Shown here in pieces: positions 42,749 through 51,259 of a stretch of DNA of 64,000 nucleotides. Origin of the DNA: Muribaculaceae bacterium. GTDB taxonomy: Bacteria; Pseudomonadota; Alphaproteobacteria; Rs-D84. Position 1 is the first letter of the stretch. The number at the start of each line of letters is the position of its first letter. Below the pieces are notes generated by a model. The model was not told the origin of the DNA. It worked only from the letters and a program-made list of their open reading frames with translations, and ran no database searches. A program made the translations under genes and the position numbers. The stretch lies in NCBI GenBank assembly GCA_023665245.1, contig JAMPEH010000001.1, forward strand, positions 409,097-473,096. Direction: 5' to 3'.

Positions 42749-44025
42749 AATTAATACCACGCAGTTTTCTATGGCGCACGATTTTAATGATTTTAATTCC
42801 GCTGGTTATTGCACTGACACTGGTTGCAAACGCTTTTTTTGACAACCACTGGTCACGCGTGCATGCGACACTGGCGCGTACATTGGCCGGCGAAATTGAA
42901 ACCATGATGAATTTTATGGATTCCAACCAGACCGACGCAATGTATTCAATGGCCCGCGACATCGGCATAAATGTGACAATAAATGATAAATTAAACCGAC
43001 CACGTCATAATGACAATCACTCGATGGAGGCAGGGCGCCTGCGTTCTGAATTATCAAGCCGCCTGAAACGCCCGGCCCAGATTTACATTGACCGTGGTAA
43101 ACGCCTGATATACATTGACGTACCAACACGTGACGGACAAATCGCAACATTTGGCACATCACTGTATCGCATTTATTCAACCAGCACCGAAGTATTTATA
43201 ATATGGTTGATTGGTTCCCTGTTAATCGTATCAATTTTAGTGACGCCATTTATAATTCTGCATACACGCAGTATTCGTCGCATTGCAAACGCTGCGAACA
43301 GATTCGGTCGTGGTCTGGATGCACCGGGCTTTAAACCATCCGGTTCCAAAGAAATCCGCGAGGCGGCAATCGCCATGATAACGATGAAGGAACGCCTGAA
43401 CAGATACAACCGCACACGTACAGATATGCTGAACGCGGTCAGCCATGATTTAAAATCACCACTGACACGTATGCGTCTGGCGGTTGAAACCGGCACTGCA
43501 TCTGGGGATGACCTGATACACGATATTGACCGGATGACAGAAATGGTAAATGGATATCTGGCCTTTGCCCGTGGCGAAGCCCCTGAAATTGAACAGGCAA
43601 CCGAATTGCCCGCGATGTTGTTGCGCATTGCACGCGATGCCGCCCCCGACAAAAAAATCAAAACAGATTTCCCAGACGCGCCGGTTCAGTTTTATGCCCG
43701 TCCAATGGCACTGGCACGCGCATTTGGCAACATTATTGAAAATGCTGCCCGTTATGCAAACCGTCAAATAAAAATTACAGAACATGATTCTGAAACCCAG
43801 GTAGAGATTATAATCGAAGACGACGGCCCCGGCATTCCAAACGATAAAAAGGCTGATGCATTGCGTCCATTTGTACGTCTGGATGAATCACGCGGTGAAT
43901 CCACCGGTGGCACAGGTTTGGGATTATCAATTGCACAAACGGCGATTGAAAATCACGGCGGCCAATTATTCTTGGAAGACAGCGACCTGGGCGGTCTGCG
44001 CGTACGCGTTGTACTGCCAATCTAA
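42745..44025 (+). CDS. EnvZ-like sensor histidine kinase
   Basis: 426 residues. Transmembrane segments at about 10-32 and 149-172 enclose a periplasmic sensor of about 115 residues. HAMP domain about 173-225. The H-box AVSHDLKSPLTRMRL contains His234; N-box NIIENAARYA, G1 IEDDGPGIP and G2 GTGLGLSIAQ are all intact. This is the EnvZ/PetP type. The four-base overlap with the regulator shows coupling. The signal is unknown. The exported protein encoded first in the operon is a candidate input or accessory. Confidence 0.93.
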   Translation: MKLIPRSFLWRTILMILIPLVIALTLVANAFFDNHWSRVHATLARTLAGEIETMMNFMDSNQTDAMYSMARDIGINVTINDKLNRPRHNDNHSMEAGRLRSELSSRLKRPAQIYIDRGKRLIYIDVPTRDGQIATFGTSLYRIYSTSTEVFIIWLIGSLLIVSILVTPFIILHTRSIRRIANAANRFGRGLDAPGFKPSGSKEIREAAIAMITMKERLNRYNRTRTDMLNAVSHDLKSPLTRMRLAVETGTASGDDLIHDIDRMTEMVNGYLAFARGEAPEIEQATELPAMLLRIARDAAPDKKIKTDFPDAPVQFYARPMALARAFGNIIENAARYANRQIKITEHDSETQVEIIIEDDGPGIPNDKKADALRPFVRLDESRGESTGGTGLGLSIAQTAIENHGGQLFLEDSDLGGLRVRVVLPI

Positions 44026-44054
44026 ACAATCAAATCTATTCACAGGTAAATAAG

Positions 44055-45713
44055 ATGAATTTATATAAATACGTATCTGAATCTATTAACAACAAATTAG
44101 GCTTTGCCGTTAATCTGGACGTGCCACGCAACCGCGAATTTGGCGATTTTGCAACAAATGCCGCAATGGTTATGGCAAAATCCGCAGGTAAAAATCCACG
44201 CGAACTGGCGGGCGAAATCGCGACAAAATTGCGCGAACTGGACTTTGTTTCAGACGCATCAATTGCGGGCCCCGGATTTATTAACATCAAAATCAAAGAT
44301 GATTTTATCTGGCAAAATGCCACAATTGCCCAAAATCCGAAAACACAGACACCAAAAATGTTGGATTTAGACTATGGTGGATATAACGTGGGCAAGGCAT
44401 TGCACATCGGCCATTTGCGCACATCTATTGTTGGTGATACATTTAACCGCATTGCACGCAGTTTAGGTCATCGCACCAAAAGTTATAATCACATCGGCGA
44501 CTGGGGGCGTCCGATGGGACTGATTATTGCATGGATTCTGGAATACGGCATGCCGAAAACCGCCACAGAATTAAACAAGATTTACCCGGCATCCACCGCC
44601 CGCGCCAAAGAAGACGACGCATGGATGCAGCGCGCCAAAGAAGTGACCGCAGAATTACAGGCCGGCAACCCAGAATATCGCAAAATCTATGATGATTTTA
44701 TGAAAATATCACTGGCCCAGATGGACAATGTTTTACAGCGTCTGAATCTGTTGCCATTTGATGCAACAATGGGCGAACGTGGTGTTGCAGAATACGTACC
44801 GGCCACACAACAAATTCTGGAATCAAAACATTTATTACAAGAATCCGACGGTGCAATGATTGTAAATGTCCGCCGTGACGATGACACCGCACCAATGCCA
44901 CCATTGATATTCCGCACCAGTGCTGACACACAAACATACGCGGCGGCCGACCTGTCGGCGATACATTATCGCACCATTACGGACAACCCGGATATTATCG
45001 GATACTTTACAGATTCCCGCCAAAGCCTGCATTTTCAACAGGTATTCCGTGCGGCAAAATTGGCCGATATTACCAACGCCGAACTGTTCCATACCGGTTT
45101 TGGCGCATTAACCGGCGCCGACGGCAAGCCATTTAAAACACGTGATGGCGGTGTTGCAGAACTGCTGGATATTTTGGATGTGGCACGTGACGCGGTGCGC
45201 ACACGCGTTGTTGAGGCCGGCAAATCACTGGATGATGATACAATTGACGCAATCGCATTGGCCGCGGTAAAGTTTAATGATTTGCTGCACGATGTGAAAT
45301 CTGACTATGTTTTTGACCCGAACCAAATCACCAGTTTCGAAGGACGCACCGGCCCATACATCCTGTATACCGCCGTCCGTCTGAACAGTGTATTAAAACG
45401 TGCCGGCGACATTGCAAATACAACCGATACACCCGACCATTTATCCGGTGACGAACGCAATCTGCTGATTGAAATATTGGATTTTGAACGCACGGTTCAC
45501 ACCGCGTTTGATAATCGCGCAACAGACATGATTGCAAACTATGCATACGATTTATGCCAATTGGCAAACACGTTCTATCACAATTGCCCGATATTGCGTG
45601 ACGATGTCACACCATCTGACCGCGCACGCCGATTGGCAATTGTAAAAATGGCACGCAACACACTGGCGTACGCGATTGATTTAATGGGACTAAAAATACC
45701 CAATGAAATGTAG
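44055..45713 (+). CDS. argS: Arginyl-tRNA synthetase
   Basis: Charges tRNA-Arg. 552 residues (usual 550-590). The N-terminal Add-1 domain is about 1-105; GGYNVGKALHIGHLRTSIVG has the HIGH motif; KMSK is absent as is normal for ArgRS. FEGRTGPYILYTAVRLNS is the DALR/anticodon region entry, and the C-terminal DALR domain ends AYAIDLMGLKIPNEM. ATG at 44055 with AGGTAAATAAG upstream; 29 bp after the kinase, so possibly the last gene of that operon. Confidence 0.97.
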   Translation: MNLYKYVSESINNKLGFAVNLDVPRNREFGDFATNAAMVMAKSAGKNPRELAGEIATKLRELDFVSDASIAGPGFINIKIKDDFIWQNATIAQNPKTQTPKMLDLDYGGYNVGKALHIGHLRTSIVGDTFNRIARSLGHRTKSYNHIGDWGRPMGLIIAWILEYGMPKTATELNKIYPASTARAKEDDAWMQRAKEVTAELQAGNPEYRKIYDDFMKISLAQMDNVLQRLNLLPFDATMGERGVAEYVPATQQILESKHLLQESDGAMIVNVRRDDDTAPMPPLIFRTSADTQTYAAADLSAIHYRTITDNPDIIGYFTDSRQSLHFQQVFRAAKLADITNAELFHTGFGALTGADGKPFKTRDGGVAELLDILDVARDAVRTRVVEAGKSLDDDTIDAIALAAVKFNDLLHDVKSDYVFDPNQITSFEGRTGPYILYTAVRLNSVLKRAGDIANTTDTPDHLSGDERNLLIEILDFERTVHTAFDNRATDMIANYAYDLCQLANTFYHNCPILRDDVTPSDRARRLAIVKMARNTLAYAIDLMGLKIPNEM

Positions 45714-45723
45714 CCACATTAAA

Positions 45724-45748
45724 CACCGCCCACAATATGGGCGGTGTT
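45724..45748 (+). terminator. argS terminator
   Basis: CACCGCCCA / TGGGCGGTG hairpin followed by TTTTTT. Confidence 0.85.
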
Positions 45749-45755
45749 TTTTCAC

Positions 45756-45784
45756 TTGCCCGAAAAATTACTTTCCGTTAAACT
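45756..45784 (+). promoter_or_regulatory. Promoter of leader 3
   Basis: TTGCCC, 17 bases, TAAACT, right after the argS terminator. Confidence 0.5.
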
Positions 45785-45790
45785 GTTTAG

Positions 45791-46012
45791 CGATATGACG
45801 GTTTTGTCATATTGGGGCGTCGAAACCTCTGAAACTGCTGTCCACGATGGACATAAAACACACTCCAACCACCGGGTTGGAGGATGGCTGAATATATTGA
45901 ATAGGCCAGCTATAGCAGTTTATAGTTTCGAACCTCCAACCACTTGATGCACCAAGTGGTATTTGTTTAACCGCAAACAGAAACGCACCGGGGGGGGATT
46001 GATTTTATAGGC
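45791..46012 (+). promoter_or_regulatory. Structured 5' leader RNA, locus 3 (candidate attenuator)
   Basis: About 222 nt. CTCCAACC (45863-45870), GGTTGGAGG (45875-45883) and CCTCCAACC (45933-45941) give two mutually exclusive helices; the last strand abuts a terminator hairpin. A run of eight G (45990-45997) at the ribosome-binding position can pair with CCTCC. Confidence 0.65.
45939..45960 (+). terminator. Attenuator-type terminator in leader 3
   Basis: ACCACTTG-ATGCAC-CAAGTGGT hairpin followed by ATTTGTTT. Confidence 0.6.
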
Positions 46013-46651
46013 ATGCGAATATGGCGACAATATTTTTTGGCGTTATTATTATGCCCGTGCACCGCATGGACAGACGATTTGCCATCTATCCCAAATTGCA
46101 CACTGGTATCATCATCCGGTACGGCACAAAACTGGACATGGGACTGCGATGGTGAAACAATCACAGGCAACGCGATGTGCAGCGATGCCACCGGCACTGT
46201 TGGCATGCGCACGGAAACAATTACCCGAACAACAAAACACGATGCCAGCGAAACCGTACACTGTTGGTGCCGTATAAACACCAATACCGCCACATATTGG
46301 ACATACGCCACATCATTGCCGGCAAATACCTGCAATATGGGACGCACAGGGTGTCTGGGGTATTGCTATGCGGCAAATGGTGACGCGCCATGGAATTCCG
46401 ATGACAATTACCAGAAATATATATCCGCACTGTTTTCCGCCATGCCACTGGAAACACCATGCGACAGCGGCATCCATGAAATCCGTACCAGTACCGGGAT
46501 AACCGTCCCGCTGTATACCGAACGATATACAACGCCATCAATTGTTGTAAAATATAACGATAAAATCTGTTATGCAAAACTGGTACCCGGTACCGCCCAG
46601 AATCAAATCCACATAAACTATGACAACCAAACATACCACACCACAGATTAA
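46013..46651 (+). CDS. Secreted Cys-containing protein (leader family, locus 3)
   Basis: 212 residues. Signal peptide MRIWRQYFLALLLCPCTAWT. The mature part has about ten cysteines (CTLVSSSGTAQNWTWDCDG, HCWCRINT, CNMGRTGCLGYC) but not the shared C-terminal GTYYD motif; it ends DNQTYHTTD. It is therefore a different protein under the same type of leader. Ribosome binding is probably by the G-run 15-23 bases upstream. Followed 46 bp later by the protease gene, which has its own promoter. Confidence 0.7.
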   Translation: MRIWRQYFLALLLCPCTAWTDDLPSIPNCTLVSSSGTAQNWTWDCDGETITGNAMCSDATGTVGMRTETITRTTKHDASETVHCWCRINTNTATYWTYATSLPANTCNMGRTGCLGYCYAANGDAPWNSDDNYQKYISALFSAMPLETPCDSGIHEIRTSTGITVPLYTERYTTPSIVVKYNDKICYAKLVPGTAQNQIHINYDNQTYHTTD

Positions 46652-46658
46652 AAATCAC

Positions 46659-46687
46659 TTATACCGATATTATATTTATGATATAAT
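46659..46687 (+). promoter_or_regulatory. Promoter of the protease gene (near-leaderless)
   Basis: TTATAC, 17 bases, then TGA-TATAAT (extended -10, TATAAT 46682-46687). The ATG starts ten bases later; there is no Shine-Dalgarno. Confidence 0.6.
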
Positions 46688-46697
46688 ATTCATATAA

Positions 46698-49289
46698 ATG
46701 CACCTAAAATACATTACTTTCGGCATAATAATATTATTATGCGCACGCAGTGCGCATGCCGCGACATACACCATCGATAAACGTGAATATGTATCAAACT
46801 GGTGCGATGCGCCATACAATAAAATCGTGGCTTTTTTCCCGCCATCCCCAGGAAAAGACTCTTATTATCCCATTCCGGAATGCACTGGGCAATACGTTGC
46901 CCCGAATATCATATTAACAGCATTGCACTGTGTTCAAGCATATGATTCAACAACATTCCAAGTATCAAATTGCAAAAATCCTGACAAGCGCTATGACGTC
47001 GAAATAATATCACAAGGCACGGCCAATAATATTGGCGATTGGGCGTTATTGCGCATCCAAGACCCGGCTGGTTATTCTGATGAATTTTTTGAAGTGTCAC
47101 CCACAACACCTGAAAATTCAGATATAAATAACGCGGGCTGGGGAAACGTACGTCGCCTGAGTGATCAGGAAATAACAGAAATAAGAAATATCCTAAAACA
47201 ATATATGACAGTCAACCCAAATCCAAAGTCTTTTGATGCGATATATGACTATGTCGCACAACAAATTGACATTGCCGAACCGAAACTATCAGGTCGGGCC
47301 GACTATCCGACACAATTAAAAGTAAATACAAAATGTGAAATTACAGGAACCTATTATAGGGAACAGTGTAAAAACCCTTATATCGATCCAAAGATATGCC
47401 AAACAAATCAACGATTTTTTACAACAAACTGTAATACACAGTCCGGAAATTCTGGCGGCCCGTACTTTTTGGGAAACACGTTGTATGGAATTGTTAGTCG
47501 CGGCATGGCAGACATCAGTACTGACAATAATCTCAAAAAATACGACTTGGGTCAAAAGAACAATACATTCTATGATGCGTTGGTGACTGCACGTGCCACA
47601 TCCCCAGCCACAAAAACGACATCAAAACCGTCTCAAGTTGCCCAAACCACACAAAATAACGAAACACCCCTAACACCCGTTAAAGAAACATCGTCACAAA
47701 ACACACAACAAAAACCGAAACAAACAACTGTGACACCAACATCCAATCCCGCGCCACAAATAACAGCAGCAGAAATCACAGCATCCGAAACGGCTATCCT
47801 TAACGAAATCACCAATATTGATAATGCATCATCAACAGATGTTTTGAATATTATTATAAAAATGGCAGACATTAACCAACTGCGCCAGCAGTACGAGAAG
47901 GCCAAAGCACGTGAACAATCTGTTCCAAACAAACTGCTGGGCGGACTGACTATGGCAGCCACCGGTATTGGTGGCATGCAACTGGCATCAGGTATTGCCG
48001 AACAACGCGCTGACGAGGCCGCCGAGCGCGACATGCAGGCGTATCTGGCAACGTTCCGTTGTGACTATGGTGCGGGCCGTAATATCGTCGGTGGTGAAAC
48101 CGGTATCGAATTACCAGGCGGAAATGATTTGACCCCACTGGTTTCGGAATATCGTGCGCTGGCCGCGGATATTGCACAGCGCAAGGCTGCATTGGGTATG
48201 ACCCCAGGCATAGAGGTAGAAGCTGTTTTTGACAAATCTGAAACCGGCCTGTATGACAATGTTGGCATTGGCACACAACCGGGCGCATTTACATCACTGT
48301 CACGCGCGTTATTGGACGAAAACAGCGACGATGCCAAGGCGTGGGCTGAACAAAAACAAAGTGCCAAGAACAAAACCAAGACCGGTGCAATCACGGCTGG
48401 CGTTGGCGCCATCGGCGGCACAATTGGGAATTTGATTATTAATAAAGACACGAATAAAAATACTGATAAACCCAATAATAAAACAACAGACGACGACATT
48501 ACAAAGACTAAAGACGCGAATAAAACCAGTAATAAACCAACAGACGACGACATTACAAAGACTAAAGACGCAAATAAAACCAATAATAAACCAACAAACG
48601 ACGCCATCACAAAGAACAACGTAACAGATGACAATCTTCTGATACAGGTTGCGACCACATGTTTTTCCACAACAAACTGTGGTTTGACCGTAGCAGCATT
48701 TCCACAAACCGACAATCAACGAACCGCCACAGATACATTTTTGAAAATTATCGATAACAAACGGGCTGTCTACGAAGTTTTTGACGAAGAAGGTTTCAAA
48801 ACATACGCCACCCAAGGATACAAAATGCCGCTGGATTTTGCGTCTGATCTGCTATCTTTGCGAAACGCGATAAACAGCCACACGCTTAATTGGGGTGCGC
48901 AAGAGATTACATTTGACGACCAAGAATACCCGGCCTTCCTTTTAGAAGCAGAGGTCACCCCAACATCACAAATTGGTAATGCGTATCAAATACGAACAGA
49001 TTCTGAATTTGACTACATAAGCATCGGCAACATCCAAACAATACAAGACCAAATACAAGCAGTCGTAAAACCATTATGCCCGGATTGTAACATAGAACAT
49101 ATATCTGGACACTCTGGGTTCTCTCCTATCCCAGGTGGCACGTCATTGGCCGATGACATTTTTATCGTAACAAGTGGCAACGAACTAAAGTACGTATTCA
49201 GACCTATGTATGACACAAGATATGATAAATCTACCAACACTTTTCTGTATTATCAATACTATCGAATATCGAAACCCCTTGTTAAATAA
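46698..49289 (+). CDS. Secreted trypsin-like serine protease with long C-terminal extension
   Basis: 863 residues. Signal peptide MHLKYITFGIIILLCARSAHA. Protease domain (about 25-295) with all three catalytic residues: LTALHC (His), GDWALLRI (Asp) and TQSGNSGGPYF (Ser), plus paired cysteines around them (CKNPYIDPKICQ). Then a Thr/Gln/Pro/Lys linker (about 298-350), a helical Ala/Glu region, a Gly-rich segment (GGLTMAATGIGGMQLASG; GAITAGVGAIGGTIGNLI) and a charged 18-residue tandem repeat (about 590-640). A C-terminal domain of about 220 residues begins ATTCFSTTNCGLTV and has no known match to me. It could process or cross-link the Cys-rich surface proteins; that is inference. Confidence 0.85.
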   Translation: MHLKYITFGIIILLCARSAHAATYTIDKREYVSNWCDAPYNKIVAFFPPSPGKDSYYPIPECTGQYVAPNIILTALHCVQAYDSTTFQVSNCKNPDKRYDVEIISQGTANNIGDWALLRIQDPAGYSDEFFEVSPTTPENSDINNAGWGNVRRLSDQEITEIRNILKQYMTVNPNPKSFDAIYDYVAQQIDIAEPKLSGRADYPTQLKVNTKCEITGTYYREQCKNPYIDPKICQTNQRFFTTNCNTQSGNSGGPYFLGNTLYGIVSRGMADISTDNNLKKYDLGQKNNTFYDALVTARATSPATKTTSKPSQVAQTTQNNETPLTPVKETSSQNTQQKPKQTTVTPTSNPAPQITAAEITASETAILNEITNIDNASSTDVLNIIIKMADINQLRQQYEKAKAREQSVPNKLLGGLTMAATGIGGMQLASGIAEQRADEAAERDMQAYLATFRCDYGAGRNIVGGETGIELPGGNDLTPLVSEYRALAADIAQRKAALGMTPGIEVEAVFDKSETGLYDNVGIGTQPGAFTSLSRALLDENSDDAKAWAEQKQSAKNKTKTGAITAGVGAIGGTIGNLIINKDTNKNTDKPNNKTTDDDITKTKDANKTSNKPTDDDITKTKDANKTNNKPTNDAITKNNVTDDNLLIQVATTCFSTTNCGLTVAAFPQTDNQRTATDTFLKIIDNKRAVYEVFDEEGFKTYATQGYKMPLDFASDLLSLRNAINSHTLNWGAQEITFDDQEYPAFLLEAEVTPTSQIGNAYQIRTDSEFDYISIGNIQTIQDQIQAVVKPLCPDCNIEHISGHSGFSPIPGGTSLADDIFIVTSGNELKYVFRPMYDTRYDKSTNTFLYYQYYRISKPLVK
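48487..48620 (+). repeat. 54-bp tandem repeat inside the protease gene
   Basis: About 2.5 copies of a unit encoding TDDDITKTKDANKTSNKP; the first two differ in only a few bases. In frame, so copy number can change without breaking the gene. Confidence 0.8.
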
Positions 49290-49331
49290 AAACCGCACAA
49301 ATACGGTATAATAGTACCATATCAAAAATCC

Positions 49332-49359
49332 TTGACTTTTCTGCCGGGTTCCGTAATAA
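49332..49359 (+). promoter_or_regulatory. Promoter of rplM-rpsI
   Basis: TTGACT, 16 bases, TAATAA (or AATAAT at 17), 40 bases before rplM. Confidence 0.5.
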
Positions 49360-49399
49360 TAGCGTTGCTTTAATTTGAAAAAACAAAGGTAAAATAAAA

Positions 49400-49873
49400 A
49401 TGGCAGCGACAAAATCGTTAAAAAAGTGCGAATTAGAGGCCAAATGGTATCTGATTGACGCAACAGATTGCACGCTGGGGCGTTTGGCGGCATATACCGC
49501 AAATATCCTGCGTGGCAAGAACAAGCCAACATGGACACCAAACATGGATTGCGGTGACCACGTTATCATTATCAACGCAGACAAGGTTGCATTGTCTGGC
49601 AAGAAAGCCGATAAAACAAAATTCTTTTGGCATTCATTGTGGACAGGTTCTTTGAAAGAACGCACTTTGGGCCAGATGCGCGATGAAAAACCAACAAAAT
49701 TGGTGACAAATGCGGTAAAACGCATGATGGGTCGCCGTACTGCGGTTGCATTGGCGAACAAACGTTTGACCAAATTGCACGTATACGCAGGTGCCGAACA
49801 CAAACACGCCGCACAAAACCCAATCGTTATTGATTTTGGCTCGCTGAACCGTAAAAACAAAAGGGGCGAATAA
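49400..49873 (+). CDS. rplM: 50S ribosomal protein L13
   Basis: Early-assembly protein of the large subunit, 157 residues. [47 protein letters not shown] and [21 protein letters not shown] are the L13 signature blocks. AAAGGTAAAATAAAA precedes the ATG. Its stop overlaps the rpsI start by one base (TAATG). Confidence 0.98.
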   Translation: MAATKSLKKCELEAKWYLIDATDCTLGRLAAYTANILRGKNKPTWTPNMDCGDHVIIINADKVALSGKKADKTKFFWHSLWTGSLKERTLGQMRDEKPTKLVTNAVKRMMGRRTAVALANKRLTKLHVYAGAEHKHAAQNPIVIDFGSLNRKNKRGE

Positions 49874-50352
49874 TGACAGAAACAAAAAAGACAGCAACTG
49901 CTGCAAAAACAACCAAGAAAGCAGCCCCAAAGACAACAGTCAAAAAGGCCGCCAGCGTAAAATTGTCTGATGCAACATACGCAACTGGTAAACGTAAAGA
50001 TTCTGTTGCACGTGTATATTTGGTACCGGGCAAGGGTCAGATTATCGTTAATGACAAACCTGTGGCTGAATATTTCCGTCGCCCGGTATTGCAGATGATT
50101 ATCGCACAACCATTTGGCGTCACAAAACGCGAAACATCCTATGACGTACATGCAATGGTCTTGGGTGGTGGTTTGTCCGGCCAGGCCGGCGCCGTAAAGC
50201 ACGGTATTTCCAAAGCATTGGAAAAAGCGGAACCAGAATTACGCGCCGCATTAAAGGCCGCCGGATTCTTGACCCGCGACAGCCGTGTTGTCGAACGTAA
50301 ACACTACGGTTTCCGCAAGGCCCGTCGTTCAACACAGTTCAGCAAACGTTAA
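49873..50352 (+). CDS. rpsI: 30S ribosomal protein S9
   Basis: Small-subunit protein whose C-terminal tail contacts P-site tRNA. 159 residues: an Ala/Lys/Thr-rich extension (about 1-33) precedes the conserved core [20 protein letters not shown], and the end [18 protein letters not shown] is canonical, with the invariant final Arg replaced only by the common KR. Second gene of the rplM-rpsI operon. Confidence 0.98.
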   Translation: MTETKKTATAAKTTKKAAPKTTVKKAASVKLSDATYATGKRKDSVARVYLVPGKGQIIVNDKPVAEYFRRPVLQMIIAQPFGVTKRETSYDVHAMVLGGGLSGQAGAVKHGISKALEKAEPELRAALKAAGFLTRDSRVVERKHYGFRKARRSTQFSKR

Positions 50353-50364
50353 GTTTGCGGAACC

Positions 50365-50388
50365 AATCCCCACCATCTGGTGGGGATT
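50365..50388 (+). terminator. rplM-rpsI terminator
   Basis: AATCCCCACC-ATCT-GGTGGGGATT hairpin then TTATTTATT. Confidence 0.85.
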
Positions 50389-50414
50389 TATTTATTACGC
50401 ATGTAATAAAATTT

Positions 50415-50450
50415 GTCATTCCCAGCCTGTGCAAACAGGCGCAGGGAATC
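50415..50450. repeat. Family D-like repeat
   Basis: GTCATTCCCAGCCTGTGCAA then ACAGGCGCAGGGAATC. The 50.4-50.65 kb stretch holds only repeats. Confidence 0.55.
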
Positions 50451-50545
50451 AGCAAACGTTAATTATTTATATTACGTTTATGGAACACAAAACCTGCCAA
50501 ACCGGCAGGTTTTATTTTTGTACATTTATCTATTAAAACTACTCT

Positions 50546-50574
50546 GTCATTGCGAGCGTAGCGTGGCAATCCAG
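50546..50574 (+). repeat. Family A repeat, minimal form
   Basis: GTCATTGCGAGCGTAGCGTG then GCAATCCAG, the shortest copy in the window. Confidence 0.75.
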
Positions 50575-50600
50575 TTAATATGTATTTATAGCCACCCCCA

Positions 50601-50617
50601 GTCAGGCAAAGCCTGAC
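50601..50617. repeat. Short inverted repeat
   Basis: GTCAGGC-AAA-GCCTGAC, perfect; flanked by CCACCCCCA and CCCCCGCC. Confidence 0.5.
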
Positions 50618-50698
50618 AGCCCCCGCCAAGGACGGTGGCAATTCGCACTTGTACCAGACTCCTGTTACCATCGGTATGACGGTGCGTACACTTTTCCC

Positions 50699-50727
50699 TT
50701 GTACACAAACACACAATTGATTATAAT
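50699..50727 (+). promoter_or_regulatory. Promoter of leader 4
   Basis: TTGTAC, 17 bases, TATAAT, seven bases before the conserved GAATCCAACGGGATTTGGG. Confidence 0.65.
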
Positions 50728-50733
50728 TAATGT

Positions 50734-51017
50734 GAATCCAACGGGATTTGGGTTCGGGGCCGTAAGACAGCCTGTGCAAAAGACGACATAACAAACATGT
50801 CGTAATCCGCCTGATAAAACATAGGCGCGAAATGCGCTTTTTATTTTGTCAGACAAAATCCCCGCGCCTATTGGTCGGGGTGCCATCGGTTATACCACAG
50901 GGGGCAAATTCCCCCAAAGGCCGATGGGGTCATTCTTTTGTATGATTGTCTTAACACCCCGACCGCCAAATATCCTGGCGGTTTTCTTATTACATAACAA
51001 GAAAAGGAATCAAACAC
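50734..51017 (+). promoter_or_regulatory. Structured 5' leader RNA, locus 4 (candidate attenuator)
   Basis: About 284 nt. GGTCGGGGTG (50873-50882) pairs with CACCCCGACC (50955-50964), a co-varying version of loci 5 and 6. Within it CCATCGG pairs with CCGATGG, and GGGGG-CAAATT-CCCCC forms the apical hairpin. TTATACCACA and AAAG are identical to loci 5 and 6 and form an internal loop. Pairing of the 3' strand with the Shine-Dalgarno (AAAAGGAA) is weak here. Confidence 0.75.
50962..50982 (+). terminator. Attenuator-type terminator in leader 4
   Basis: ACCGCCA/TGGCGGT hairpin followed by TTTCTTATT. Confidence 0.65.
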
Positions 51018-51245
51018 ATGAAAAGAATAATCCCTATCTGTGCCTTTACATTTTGGACGGTGGCGGCAAATGCCCTATGCGCCACATCATGCCAATCCCA
51101 CAACGTATGCAACAACGGTTATTGTCACCCCACATATACGTATGTTTGCAAGTGCACAAACACATGTTGCAGCGCATCAGAATATACCAGTGGCCTATGC
51201 ACATGCCCAACCAGCGTTAACGGAAAAGCCTGTACAAAATATTAA
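51018..51245 (+). CDS. Very Cys-rich secreted microprotein
   Basis: 75 residues. A signal peptide ending near VAANA leaves about 55 residues with 11 cysteines, including CKCTNTCC. It has no GTYYD motif and is basic at the end (CTKY). No family recognised; a disulfide-rich miniprotein. AAAAGGAA lies nine bases upstream of the ATG. First gene of a two-gene unit under leader 4, 14 bp before the 184-residue protein. Confidence 0.75.
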   Translation: MKRIIPICAFTFWTVAANALCATSCQSHNVCNNGYCHPTYTYVCKCTNTCCSASEYTSGLCTCPTSVNGKACTKY

Positions 51246-51259
51246 AAGGAACAAAAAAC

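Noticed and set aside
49282..50202. Long open frame on the minus strand across rplM and rpsI
   Set aside because: It is antisense to two certain ribosomal protein genes, has a phenylalanine/cysteine-rich composition typical of shadow frames and no ribosome site.
50734..51017. Known riboswitch classes (TPP, cobalamin, SAM, c-di-GMP, ydaO) for the leaders
   Set aside because: None of the conserved core sequences I know for these classes was found; a formal Rfam search would be decisive.
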